A stretch of DNA of 64,000 nucleotides from positions 552,641-616,640 of the forward strand of contig NZ_FQWZ01000002.1 of the NCBI RefSeq assembly GCF_900129825.1, written 5' to 3'. Positions within the stretch are counted from its first letter, which is position 1. Each line of letters opens with the position of its first letter. Below the pieces are notes generated by a model. It did not search any database, was not told the DNA's origin, and saw only the letters and a program-made list of their open reading frames with translations. Made by a program: the position numbers and the translations under genes. Origin of the DNA: Hydrocarboniphaga daqingensis. Its GTDB lineage: Bacteria; Pseudomonadota; Gammaproteobacteria; Nevskiales; Nevskiaceae. This document shows, piece after piece, positions 46,217-54,204 of this stretch.

Positions 46217-47632
46217 TCAGGCGGCCTTGGCGACGAAGTCCGGCTTTTCGCGCACGGCGCACTGCGGGCACGCCCAGTTGGCCGGGATCTGCGCCCACGG
46301 CGTCCCCGGCGCAAAGCCTTCGTGGACGCAGCCCGTGGCCGGCTCGTAGCAGTAGTCGCAGTTTGGGCACTGGTAGCGCGCATCGGTGTCGGCGACCGGC
46401 GCGGCGGCATCGTTGGCCGGCGCGGTGGCACCGGCTGGCGCCACGCTGTCGGTTTTTGCTGCCGGCTGCCAGCGACGCAGCAGCTCGGCGCGACGCGGTT
46501 CGTGCAGATGCGCCTTGCTCAGGTCGCCACCGTGATGGGCAACGACGCGCGGGTCCATCACCTTGAACCACAGCGCCGGGAAGTAGGCGAGCAGCACCAT
46601 CGACGAATAGCCGGACGGCAGCTGCGGGCTGTCGTCGAAATGGCGCAGCGCCTGGTAGCGCCGCGTCGGGTTGGCGTGGTGGTCGGAATGGCGCTGCAGC
46701 TGGTACAGAAACAGATTGGTGACGATGTGGTTGCTGTTCCAGCTGTGGCGCGGCTGGCAGCGCTCGTAGCGGCCGTCGGCGGTCTTTTGCCGCACCAGGC
46801 CGTAATGCTCCAGATAGTTCACGACTTCCAGCAGCGAGAAGCCGAACACCGCCTGCACCAGCAGGAAGCCGAGCGCCCATGGCCCGAGCCAGGCGGTCAG
46901 CGCGCCGAACAGCACGACGGTCATTGCCCAGGCCTGCAGGTTCTCGTTGCGTACCGACCAGACGCTGTGGCCGAGGCGGTTCAGCCGTTCGCGCTCGATG
47001 TTCCAGGCCGACTTGACGCTGCCGACCACAGTGCGCGGCCAGAATGCGTAGAAGCTTTCGCCCATCCGCGAGCTGGCCGGGTCGACCGGCGTGGCGACGT
47101 GCCGGTGATGGCCCTTGTTGTGCTCGACGTAGAAGTGGCCGTAAGCCACCGGCGCCAGCGCGATCCGCGCCAGCCAGCGTTCCAGGCCATTGGTCTTGTG
47201 GCCCAGTTCGTGGGCGGTGTTGATGCCGACGCCATTGGTGATGCCCACCGTCGCCAGCAGGCCCAGCCATTCGGCCACGCCGAGCTGGCCCTGCGCCGCC
47301 AGCCAGGCACCGGCGATCGTCGCCAGATACTGGCTCGGGATGTACGCGAACACGATCTGCAGGTAGTAGCGGTCGGCGTTCAGCGCCGGCACCGCGGATT
47401 CGGGCGCGTTGACCGGGTCTTCGCCGATCAGCCAGTCGAGCAGCGGCGTGATGCCGTAGAACACCACCGGCAACGCCCACAGCCACAGGCTCGACGCGCC
47501 GCTGATGACCAGCAGCGTCGACACCGCGCCGAGCAAGGGTAACGCCGGGCTCAGCAGCCACAGCCAGCGTTTGCCGTCGGTCCAGGCCGGGCTATCGGCG
47601 GGGCTGTTCATCATCGTGGGCCGCATCGTCAT
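46217..47632 (-). CDS. alkB: Alkane 1-monooxygenase fused to a C-terminal rubredoxin
   Basis: The protein is 471 residues. The first ~385 form AlkB, with membrane helices and the histidine boxes HELGH (141-145), HNKGHH (171-176), NYLEHYG (272-278) and LQRHSDHH (312-319), the last being the classical alkane hydroxylase signature. After an Ala/Pro-rich linker (about 390-418) comes a rubredoxin domain with C422, C425, C455 and C458. The fusion supplies the electron carrier in cis; a separate rubredoxin reductase is still needed and is not in the window. It would oxidise medium- to long-chain n-alkanes to 1-alkanols. AGGAGAC lies upstream of the start. It is divergent from an AraC-type gene. Confidence 0.94.
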   Translation of the reverse strand: MTMRPTMMNSPADSPAWTDGKRWLWLLSPALPLLGAVSTLLVISGASSLWLWALPVVFYGITPLLDWLIGEDPVNAPESAVPALNADRYYLQIVFAYIPSQYLATIAGAWLAAQGQLGVAEWLGLLATVGITNGVGINTAHELGHKTNGLERWLARIALAPVAYGHFYVEHNKGHHRHVATPVDPASSRMGESFYAFWPRTVVGSVKSAWNIERERLNRLGHSVWSVRNENLQAWAMTVVLFGALTAWLGPWALGFLLVQAVFGFSLLEVVNYLEHYGLVRQKTADGRYERCQPRHSWNSNHIVTNLFLYQLQRHSDHHANPTRRYQALRHFDDSPQLPSGYSSMVLLAYFPALWFKVMDPRVVAHHGGDLSKAHLHEPRRAELLRRWQPAAKTDSVAPAGATAPANDAAAPVADTDARYQCPNCDYCYEPATGCVHEGFAPGTPWAQIPANWACPQCAVREKPDFVAKAA

Positions 47633-47682
47633 GGCGACGTCTCCTTCGTTATGGTTTTGATGGCATTGATGCTGAACGCTGG

Positions 47683-47732
47683 GACCGGCTTGAACCGGTC
47701 AAAGTGCGCCATGTTATGGTCATAATGCGCCA
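47683..47732. promoter_or_regulatory. Shared control region of alkB-rubredoxin and AraC-type gene
   Basis: TGCGCCA occurs twice in direct orientation at 47705-47711 and 47726-47732, 21 bp apart, i.e. two helical turns, as for AraC-family sites. On the alkB strand the proximal copy is adjacent to a TTGACC -35-like element. Between the repeats is TTATGGTCATAA, a palindrome, and GACCGG-CTTGAA-CCGGTC (47683-47700) is another. Confidence 0.55.
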
Positions 47733-47750
47733 CGGGATTGGGAGCGCTGC

Positions 47751-48815
47751 ATGGGCAAAACCGAACTGATGGTGCCGACGCGCTACTACGCGCGTCTGGC
47801 CGAACTGCTGGTCCGCGATCGCGTCGACGTGTCGGCGCTGCTGGCCGGGCTGGGCTTGTCACCGCAGCTACTGACCCATGCGCAGGGCTTGGTGCCGTTC
47901 TCACAGGTCGACCGCCTGCTACAGCTTCTGGTGGCGGGCGGTGTGCGCAGCGATCTGGCCTTCGACTTGGGCAAGTTGTTGTCGGCCAGCGCCCACAGCT
48001 TCGTCGGCTACGGCATGCTCAATAGCGTCAATCTCGACCAGGCGCTGCGCTTCGAGGCGCAGTACTTTCGCCTGATACTGCCGAGCTTTCAGTTGCGGTA
48101 TCACAGCGGCCCGGACTTCGGCGAGCTGACGTTGACGCCGCGCGTGGCGATGAGCCACGTCTGCCTGGCCTTTCATCTGGAGGCGATGGGCATGGCGGCG
48201 CTGCGCGAAGTCAGCGATCTGATCGGTGATCGGCGCCCGCCGTGCCGCTTGCAGCTGTCGATCCCCGAGCCGCCGCACCAGGCGCGCTACCGCGAGATCC
48301 GCGACCTGCAGTGCCGCTTCGGCGTGGCGTCCGCGCCTGGCGTCAGCCTGCGCCTGCTTGGCGATCCGCGCGCGCTGCCGCTGTCGATGGCCGATGCCAA
48401 CGCGCGCAGCTTGGCCGAGGAACGCTGCCGCGCGCTGGTGCAGCAGATGGCCGATGTGCGCGAACTCGCTGGCTGGGTCGCGATGACGCTGCGCGAAGTC
48501 AGCGAGGGCCTGCCGACGCTGTCGGAGCTTGCCGGCATGCTGAACTTGTCGCCGCGCACGCTGAACCGCTATCTGGAACGCGAGGGCACCACGTATCGCG
48601 AGTTGTCGGGTCGGGTGCAGCACGAGCTGGCCTGCGAGCGGCTGGCGTCCGGCGCCAGCGTCACCGAGGTCGCCTATTCGCTGGGCTTTAGTGACACATC
48701 GAACTTTGCGCGTGCGTTCCGCGCGCGTTCGGGTTGCAGCCCGAGCGAGTATCAGCGGCAAGCGCGCCCGGGTTCAGGGCCAATTAACGCCGCCGCTTCG
48801 ATGCTCGCGTCGTGA
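47751..48815 (+). CDS. AraC-family transcriptional regulator
   Basis: This regulator has 354 residues, with an N-terminal arabinose-binding-type (OruR/ArgR-like) ligand domain including RFEAQYFRLILPSFQLRY and LAFHLEAMGMAALREVSDL. The C-terminal AraC helix-turn-helix pair comprises LSELAGMLNLSPRTLNRYL and TEVAYSLGFSDTSNFARAFR. Such regulators often sense fatty acids or alkanes. Divergence from the AlkB-rubredoxin gene, plus direct repeats in the gap, argue that it activates that gene. It starts with ATGGGC at 47751; GGGAGC lies just upstream. Confidence 0.9.
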   Translation: MGKTELMVPTRYYARLAELLVRDRVDVSALLAGLGLSPQLLTHAQGLVPFSQVDRLLQLLVAGGVRSDLAFDLGKLLSASAHSFVGYGMLNSVNLDQALRFEAQYFRLILPSFQLRYHSGPDFGELTLTPRVAMSHVCLAFHLEAMGMAALREVSDLIGDRRPPCRLQLSIPEPPHQARYREIRDLQCRFGVASAPGVSLRLLGDPRALPLSMADANARSLAEERCRALVQQMADVRELAGWVAMTLREVSEGLPTLSELAGMLNLSPRTLNRYLEREGTTYRELSGRVQHELACERLASGASVTEVAYSLGFSDTSNFARAFRARSGCSPSEYQRQARPGSGPINAAASMLAS

Positions 48816-48879
48816 GTTGGCTTGCCCCTTGCGGAGCGAGCGCAGGCCCGCGCAATACTGACCAGGGACGGATACGACG

Positions 48880-49173
48880 ATGAAAACCGGATTCTTGAAC
48901 GACGACGAAGTGCGGCAGATCCACTCGATCATGGCGCGTCATGGCATTGAGCAATTTGATGCCGCCATCCGCTTCTGGGGGCGCGGCAAGGCGATCTCGG
49001 TCGACGGCGTGCTCGACGAAAAACACCTGACCTGCCTGCTCGACATTGCCCGAGCGTTGTCGCCGCAGCCACAGGCCGAGCAGGGCGTGGCGCCGGCAAC
49101 GATGTCGTTGGCGGTGTCCGCGGCGGTGCCGGCGATCACAGCAGCGGCGTCGCCGACGCAGGCCGCCGCCTGA
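48880..49173 (+). CDS. Small protein of unknown function, 97 residues
   Basis: I do not recognise this protein. The first ~65 residues look folded (MKTGFLNDDEVRQIHSIM, then AIRFWGRGKAISVDG and DEKHLTCLLDIARAL), while the tail is Ala/Pro-rich and low complexity. There is no signal peptide or membrane segment. AGGGACGGATACGACG precedes the ATG. It is immediately followed by a CoA-binding protein frame, its TGA touching that frame, which suggests the two are co-translated. Confidence 0.6.
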   Translation: MKTGFLNDDEVRQIHSIMARHGIEQFDAAIRFWGRGKAISVDGVLDEKHLTCLLDIARALSPQPQAEQGVAPATMSLAVSAAVPAITAAASPTQAAA

Positions 49174-49625
49174 ACGATTCGACCGCACACTGGCGCGATC
49201 ACCTGATCGCGACGCCGGAGGCGATCCGCCGCCTGCTTAATGCAACGCGGCGGATCGCCGTGCTGGGCATAAAGACCGAGATGCAGGCCGATCAGCCGGC
49301 GTTCTACGTCGCGCAGTATCTGGTCGATGCCGGCTTCGATGTGGTGCCGGTGCCGGTCTATTACCCGAATGTTTCGACGATTCTTGGACGGCCCGTGCAT
49401 CGGCAATTGGCCGGCATCGATCCGCCAGTCGACATGGTCAACGTGTTCCGCCGGCCGCAGGACTTGGCTGCGCATGTCGACGACTTGATCGCCGCCCGGC
49501 CGCGCGCGGTGTGGATGCAACTGGGCATCGCCGACGCGGCGGTCGCCGAGCGGCTCGCCCGCGCTGGAATCGACGTCGTGCAGAACCGCTGCATCATGGT
49601 CGACCACCGCCAGCTGGCTGCCTGA
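49170..49625 (+). CDS. CoA-binding domain protein (YccU-like) without an ordinary start codon
   Basis: The frame encodes a compact Rossmann-like CoA-binding domain: ATRRIAVLGIKTEMQADQPA, YVAQYLVDAGFDVVPVPVYYP, DMVNVFRRPQDLAAHVDDL, VWMQLGIADAAVAERLARAG and VVQNRCIMVDH. The first strand and preceding helix lie upstream of GTG 49260, so that GTG would cut off the nucleotide-binding loop. No ATG, GTG or TTG is seen in this frame before the conserved part; the earliest candidate is CTG 49170, overlapping the previous stop as CTGA. Either a CTG start with coupling, or translation continuing from the preceding frame, would explain this. The function of these proteins is not well established. Confidence 0.7.
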   Translation: MNDSTAHWRDHLIATPEAIRRLLNATRRIAVLGIKTEMQADQPAFYVAQYLVDAGFDVVPVPVYYPNVSTILGRPVHRQLAGIDPPVDMVNVFRRPQDLAAHVDDLIAARPRAVWMQLGIADAAVAERLARAGIDVVQNRCIMVDHRQLAA

Positions 49626-49681
49626 GCAGCGGCAACAGCAGCGGCAGCGCGCACCGGCTGCGCTGCCGCTGTGAGCCGCGA

Positions 49682-51643
49682 TCAGCCGCTGGTCAGCGCG
49701 CTGGCCGGCACCACGGGAATCACCACGCTCGACGGCCGCGCCGCGTCGCTGTAAATCGTCAGCACGCCGGCCAACGACTGCAGCAGCGTGGGAAGCGGCG
49801 GCACACCCTGCGGCAGATTGCTGGCGCTGACGGCGATCCGCAGACGGTGACCCTTGGCGATCAGCGCGCTGGTTTGGAACACCTCGACCGGCACCATGAC
49901 CGGCGTGTTGATGCCCACCGGCAGCACCGATTCCTGGGTAAACGGATGCCAGGGCTGGATCGACTGGCCGTCGAGCTTGCGTGAGCGGCGCTCGTCGACC
50001 GCGCGCAGTGATGCGGTCTGCAGGCCGTTGGTCAGCGGTGTCACCCGGCCATTGGGTGCGACGTCGTCGACCCGCACCGACAGGCCGGCGTCGATCGCGG
50101 TGGTCGCCATCCAGATGTCCGCTTCGATCGGGCCGTTCAGGTAGTAGTCCTCGGCCATCGGCTCGGTCTGGTAGTTGATCGCGCCGCTGTCGACGACGTT
50201 GCCGTTGGAGAAGCAAGGCACCGGAAGCAAGCCGAGCAGGCCGGCGGTCCACTGCGCGGAGCTGACCGAGCACAAGCCCAGGATCGGGACTTGCGCCGCG
50301 ACATTGCTGCGCTCGTCGGCGGCCGGCGTCGTGGTCGACAACGATTTGTCGCCGCGGAGGTACAAGCGCTGCGCGCTGGCTTGCGGATGCGGCCAGTCGC
50401 TCGCCGTTACGTAGCGATCCAGGCCGGTGACCCACTGCGTAACATTCGGCAAGCGGTCGGCGCCGACGTCCAGGCCTTTGACGTACTGGTCGAACCACTG
50501 CAGCGTCAGCTCGCTGAGCGTCGGCACACCATCCGCCGGCAAGCCCATGCCCATCGCAGCCTGGATGTGCGTCCACGGGCCCATCAGCAGCTTGGCCACG
50601 GTGTTGCGCTTGATGACCTCATAGCTCATCGGCTCGCTGCGCTGGAACAAGTCGCGCAGGCCGCCGACGACGAAGGTCGGCACCCTGACGGCCGAGATGA
50701 TCTCCAGCGGCGAGCGTGCCTGCCAGAACGCGCCGTCGTATGCGGTTTCGGCCTCGCCGACCAGCGCCTTCAGAATCGTCGGCACCTGAAAGTTGGTCAC
50801 GGCGCTGAGCACGTGCTCCAGCACGACCGGGATGCCGATGGTGGGATCGGTCAGCACCGTCGGATTGGTCACGCCGAGCACCGACACCAAGCCCAGCCAC
50901 AGCGGAATGAACGTCGGATTGACCTGGCCGCCGGTGAACACGATGTCGCGGTAGCCGTCACCGATCGGCACGATCGGGAACGCCGCCTTGATCGACGGAT
51001 GGCCCTGCGCTGCCGTGATGATCGCCGTGATGCCCAGATAGGAGACGCCCTGCACGCCGATGCGTCCGTCGCACCACGGCTGGCGGACGACCCAGTCGAC
51101 CACCTCGGCGTAGTCGGCCTGCTCTTCAGGGCCGAAGGCTTCCCACTGCCCCTCGGACTGGCCGGTGCCGCGGACGTCGACCGTGATGCTGGCGTAGCCG
51201 TGAGTGACCAGCAGCTCGTCGGCACCGCCGAGCGCCGGCACGAACTGGCCGCTGACGCCGTTGTAAGCGGTCTGCACGAGCACGGTCGGGAACGGCCCTG
51301 GCGCCGGATTGCCGTCGGCGTCGGCCGGCAGCGTCAGATACGCGGCCAGACGCTTGCCGTCGCGCATCGTGATGTATTGCAGCGGCTGCACGGCCGTGCC
51401 GGCGTGCGTCGCCGGCGGGGCATAGGTGCTGGTCCACTGCGCGCCCTGATTGCCGGTGATCGTGCGGCCGCCTTGCGCCGTGGCCGTGCGCGCGCCGAGC
51501 GTGCTCCAGTCCGACTGCGCTGTCGGCAACGGGCCAGGATTGTCGTCGCTGCCGCCACCGCCACAGCCCGCCAATATCACCAGCGCCGAACAGGCCGCCG
51601 TCAGCCACAGTCGATAGCTCGTCTTGCCCACGATGTTCTCCAT
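49682..51643 (-). CDS. CocE/NonD-family hydrolase, lipoprotein
   Basis: This protein is 653 residues. The N-terminal signal ends in a lipobox with ILAGC (C27), followed by a Gly/Ser/Pro linker, so it should be lipid-anchored in the envelope. The catalytic domain is alpha/beta hydrolase of the X-Pro dipeptidyl-peptidase/CocE type: serine in QGVSYLGITA, Asp in VVGGLRDLFQRS and His in GPWTHIQA. A C-terminal jelly-roll domain begins near LYLRGDKSLS. It probably hydrolyses acyl esters or amides outside the cytoplasm. It is convergent with the CoA-binding gene, and MENIVGKTS at 51643 is the start with the proper signal sequence. Confidence 0.87.
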   Translation of the reverse strand: MENIVGKTSYRLWLTAACSALVILAGCGGGGSDDNPGPLPTAQSDWSTLGARTATAQGGRTITGNQGAQWTSTYAPPATHAGTAVQPLQYITMRDGKRLAAYLTLPADADGNPAPGPFPTVLVQTAYNGVSGQFVPALGGADELLVTHGYASITVDVRGTGQSEGQWEAFGPEEQADYAEVVDWVVRQPWCDGRIGVQGVSYLGITAIITAAQGHPSIKAAFPIVPIGDGYRDIVFTGGQVNPTFIPLWLGLVSVLGVTNPTVLTDPTIGIPVVLEHVLSAVTNFQVPTILKALVGEAETAYDGAFWQARSPLEIISAVRVPTFVVGGLRDLFQRSEPMSYEVIKRNTVAKLLMGPWTHIQAAMGMGLPADGVPTLSELTLQWFDQYVKGLDVGADRLPNVTQWVTGLDRYVTASDWPHPQASAQRLYLRGDKSLSTTTPAADERSNVAAQVPILGLCSVSSAQWTAGLLGLLPVPCFSNGNVVDSGAINYQTEPMAEDYYLNGPIEADIWMATTAIDAGLSVRVDDVAPNGRVTPLTNGLQTASLRAVDERRSRKLDGQSIQPWHPFTQESVLPVGINTPVMVPVEVFQTSALIAKGHRLRIAVSASNLPQGVPPLPTLLQSLAGVLTIYSDAARPSSVVIPVVPASALTSG

Positions 51644-51930
51644 TTGCACCACGTTTCGATGACGCTCGGTACCGGGCACGGCGAGGTGCGCATCGGCATT
51701 GCTGCCACGAGTCTGTCATGCAAGCCACGGCTTCGTGATTGGCCTAGTTCCTACTTCAAATGGAGTAGATCGGAGGCGGTGCTGCGATCGCGGCGCGAGG
51801 AGGGCGGGCGCTTGCCTCGGCGTGCCCCGCAGATATCCAACGTGCTGTCAGTAATCAGGTCGCGAACGACACGTTTGGCGCGGGCCATGCAGCGCGCCAA
51901 GCGGTGAGTGGCCCGGTAACATGTGCTGCG

Positions 51931-52416
51931 ATGAAAAGACCCCGATACCTCTACACCGCCGGTTACGAAGGCATGACCTCGGAGGCCTTCATCGGTCGGC
52001 TCGCGGCCGAAGCGATTCGGACTCTGGTGGATGTCCGGGCGCTGCCGCTCTCGCGAAAACCCGGATTCTCCAAAACCGCTTTATCGAAGCTACTGGCTGA
52101 CCGGGGTATCGGCTATCTGCACATGCCATCGCTCGGCTGTCCGAAGTCTGTGCGCGATCGCTACAAGCTCGACCGCGACTGGACGCAGTACACAGCGTCG
52201 TTCATGGAACACCTCGCTGGCCAGCAAGCCGCCATTGCCGAACTCGCGAAGATCGGGAGCACCACGACGGCGGCCTTGATGTGCTTTGAGGCCGACCCGG
52301 CTCAATGTCATCGAACGTTCGTCGCAAGGGCGGTGAGTCAGGCCGGTGCCCTGCCGGTGGCCCACATCACGGCCCGAACAGTGATCCCTGAACTTGCGTG
52401 CCGGGCTGCAGCTTAG
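51931..52416 (+). CDS. DUF488 family protein
   Basis: The protein is 161 residues and has the DUF488 signatures: YTAGYEGM near the start, LVDVRALPLSRKPGFSK, GIGYLHMPSLGCP and LMCFEADPAQCHR with the conserved Cys and His. The family's biochemical role is unknown. ATG 51931 is chosen because the family motif begins just after it; a GTG at 51904 is the alternative, and neither has a strong ribosome site. The last 50 bases overlap the 3' end of the convergent unknown gene. Base composition here looks less GC-rich than the neighbouring catabolic genes. Confidence 0.82.
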   Translation: MKRPRYLYTAGYEGMTSEAFIGRLAAEAIRTLVDVRALPLSRKPGFSKTALSKLLADRGIGYLHMPSLGCPKSVRDRYKLDRDWTQYTASFMEHLAGQQAAIAELAKIGSTTTAALMCFEADPAQCHRTFVARAVSQAGALPVAHITARTVIPELACRAAA

Positions 52417-53203
52417 GCGGGTAGATCACGCTGACGATCAGCCACTGGTCCGGGAAACGGTGGATCGTTCCCATCAGGAACATCAGGTCCTTTGAGGCAA
52501 ACTCGGTCTCGTACTTGGCCCGAAGCGGAGCCTCCCAGGCCGTTCCATGCTTGCGCTCAACATTCCAATAAAGGGCGCCAATCTCCCAATCCACGATCTT
52601 GTGCCGGTAAGACGTTACCGATGAGCCCGCACGGCACTCGTACCGGTAGTGGAAGTCGTAGGGAAGTTTCTTCAACAGCCGGATGTCCGGATCGGAATGC
52701 GCGAAGAGGTTGCCCTGCGCTTGAAGCTGGGTGAGCTTGGCTTTCTCTTCCGGGGTCCAGTCACGGTCTTTGACCGGCTTGGTATCCAAGGCGAGGATTC
52801 GAGAGGGCCTGAGCAGCGCCAAGGTCGGTCCGCGGCGCTGTTGCCTTGCTCGTTCGAGGGCATCGAAATCATCGAACACCGGCAGCATGTCCAGCCAGCG
52901 TCGACGTTGAGACCAGTCTTTGGCGGTCGGTACCACCTCGCCAATTTTGATGGTGTCGACATGCAAACGATGGCTTTCAACTCGGCGATCGTCTGACGCG
53001 TGCTGGACTCGCGCATCGATCCACTGCCACTTTTTGAACTGCTGCTGATCCGTCACGAGGCGGAAGGGCACCGGATACAACCGGATCAAATCGCCCGATT
53101 CCGTCATCCCCGCAACGCAAGACGTCTCAACGTACTTCGTGCTGGGGGATGGATACGTCTTGCAAAGAATCAGGATGCGTTCCTGTCGGATTGGATGGGC
53201 CAT
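52367..53203 (-). CDS. Unknown protein, convergent partner of DUF488
   Basis: The protein is 278 residues, soluble, without a signal peptide. The N-terminal block ERILILCKTYPSPSTKYVE and the following GDLIRLYPVPFRLV look strongly conserved and hint at a beta-rich nucleic-acid or nucleotide-binding fold, perhaps OB-like. The middle is charged, and the C-terminal half has HYRYEC and a GTIHRFPDQW segment. I cannot name it. It overlaps the DUF488 gene tail to tail by 50 bases, an arrangement that fixes the pair together. Lower GC and isolated position suggest an acquired accessory module. Confidence 0.7.
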   Translation of the reverse strand: MAHPIRQERILILCKTYPSPSTKYVETSCVAGMTESGDLIRLYPVPFRLVTDQQQFKKWQWIDARVQHASDDRRVESHRLHVDTIKIGEVVPTAKDWSQRRRWLDMLPVFDDFDALERARQQRRGPTLALLRPSRILALDTKPVKDRDWTPEEKAKLTQLQAQGNLFAHSDPDIRLLKKLPYDFHYRYECRAGSSVTSYRHKIVDWEIGALYWNVERKHGTAWEAPLRAKYETEFASKDLMFLMGTIHRFPDQWLIVSVIYPPKLQPGTQVQGSLFGP

Positions 53204-53423
53204 GGGTCACGTCCTGCGCCTTGAGGTTGGCAGACGCGGCTTGAACCACGGGAGCGGATTCGCTCAAGCCCGCCGAGCAACGGCATCGGCCGCAGGGGCA
53301 GGTCGCGCCGCATTCGCCGAGCGCGGCCGATCGCGTCGGGCAAAATGATCTCATCAGCAGAAGTGAGAATTTGTTGCGCCGGTCTCAGTGGAAGACGGCA
53401 TTTTCGACCCGACGTGCCGGACC

Positions 53424-53449
53424 CCAGCCCGGGCTCGAAATCCCGCTGG
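53424..53449 (-). terminator. Hairpin after the HNH gene
   Basis: CCAGC...GCTGG with an inner GGG/CCC pairing forms a stem 4 bp beyond the HNH stop. It is a candidate terminator without a clear U-tract. The remaining 53204-53423 gap holds no recognisable gene. Confidence 0.4.
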
Positions 53450-53453
53450 CTGC

Positions 53454-54008
53454 TTAGGCAAAAGCTTTTTTGCCTGCAAAATTCAGCAAAAACTCCATCT
53501 GGTCCGCGAGGATCAGTCGGTTGCTGAGGATCAGGTATTCGGCGAGGTTGGGCGTGTAGGGCACCGCCAGCAGTTTCATGCCGGCTTCTTCGGGCGTGCG
53601 GTCGGCCTTGCGGTGGTTGCAGCGTTCGCAGGCGGTGACGCAGTTGATCCAGACGTTTTCGCCGCCGCGGGATACCGGAATGACGTGGTCGCGCGTCAGC
53701 ACCGAGGCGGAGAACTGGCGGCCGCAGTACAGACACAGATTGCGGTCACGCTGGAACAGCGTGCGGTTGGTCAGCATCGGCGCGCCGGCGGCGAATTTCC
53801 GCGCGCGGTCGGCGACGGCGATGATCGAGCCGATCTCGACTGACGAGCGCTGGCCGGTCACGGAGCTGAGGCCGCCGCTGATCCGGAAGCGCTCGGCGCC
53901 GGCTTCCCAGCAGACGCGTTTGCGGGCGTACAGCGTCACCGCCGATTGCCAGCGTATCCAGCCGACGGGCAGGCCGCCGGCGTCGAGTTTGAGTATCGAA
54001 GGGATCAT
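53454..54008 (-). CDS. HNH endonuclease family protein
   Basis: This 184-residue protein carries an HNH nuclease domain in its second half: CLYCGRQFSA, the catalytic DHVIPVSRGGENVWINCV, then ACERCNHRKADRTPEEAG, giving a CxxC...CxxC zinc pair and the conserved His, Asn and His-type residues. The N-terminal part (ILKLDAGGLPVGWIRWQSAV) matches chromosomal HNH proteins of this length that are not obviously part of restriction systems. The start at 54008 is preferred over a longer frame whose extra 45 residues look non-coding. A 155-nt leader seems to precede it. Confidence 0.87.
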   Translation of the reverse strand: MIPSILKLDAGGLPVGWIRWQSAVTLYARKRVCWEAGAERFRISGGLSSVTGQRSSVEIGSIIAVADRARKFAAGAPMLTNRTLFQRDRNLCLYCGRQFSASVLTRDHVIPVSRGGENVWINCVTACERCNHRKADRTPEEAGMKLLAVPYTPNLAEYLILSNRLILADQMEFLLNFAGKKAFA

Positions 54009-54160
54009 TACTGCTCCGTTTCGCTCAATGCGGCTGATGTGTCGCGCGCCGCTTGCATCGTTGCTGCCACTGCGCCCTGGCCGGTGCCGGGGATGACTCG
54101 GTTTGATCACTGCGATTGTGGACGCGCCGTATGGACATTCCAAGACGGCGCGTGACGCAA

Positions 54161-54200
54161 CCTATTGTGATTAAGTATTCAACAATAGGATTTTGTGCAA
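54161..54200 (-). promoter_or_regulatory. Promoter and overlapping inverted repeat for the HNH gene
   Basis: On the minus strand TTGCAC (54195-54200) and TACTTA (54172-54177) are spaced by exactly 17 bp. CCTATTGT (54161-54168) and ACAATAGG (54182-54189) are exact reverse complements flanking the -10 element. This AT-rich pocket in GC-rich DNA looks like a repressor-controlled promoter. Confidence 0.45.
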
Positions 54201-54204
54201 GCCT

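Noticed and set aside
53424-53450. tRNA T-arm-like sequence GGGCTCGAAATCCC as a possible att site
   Set aside because: The loop is one base too long, no other tRNA arms are present, and the pairing is better explained as a hairpin after the HNH gene.
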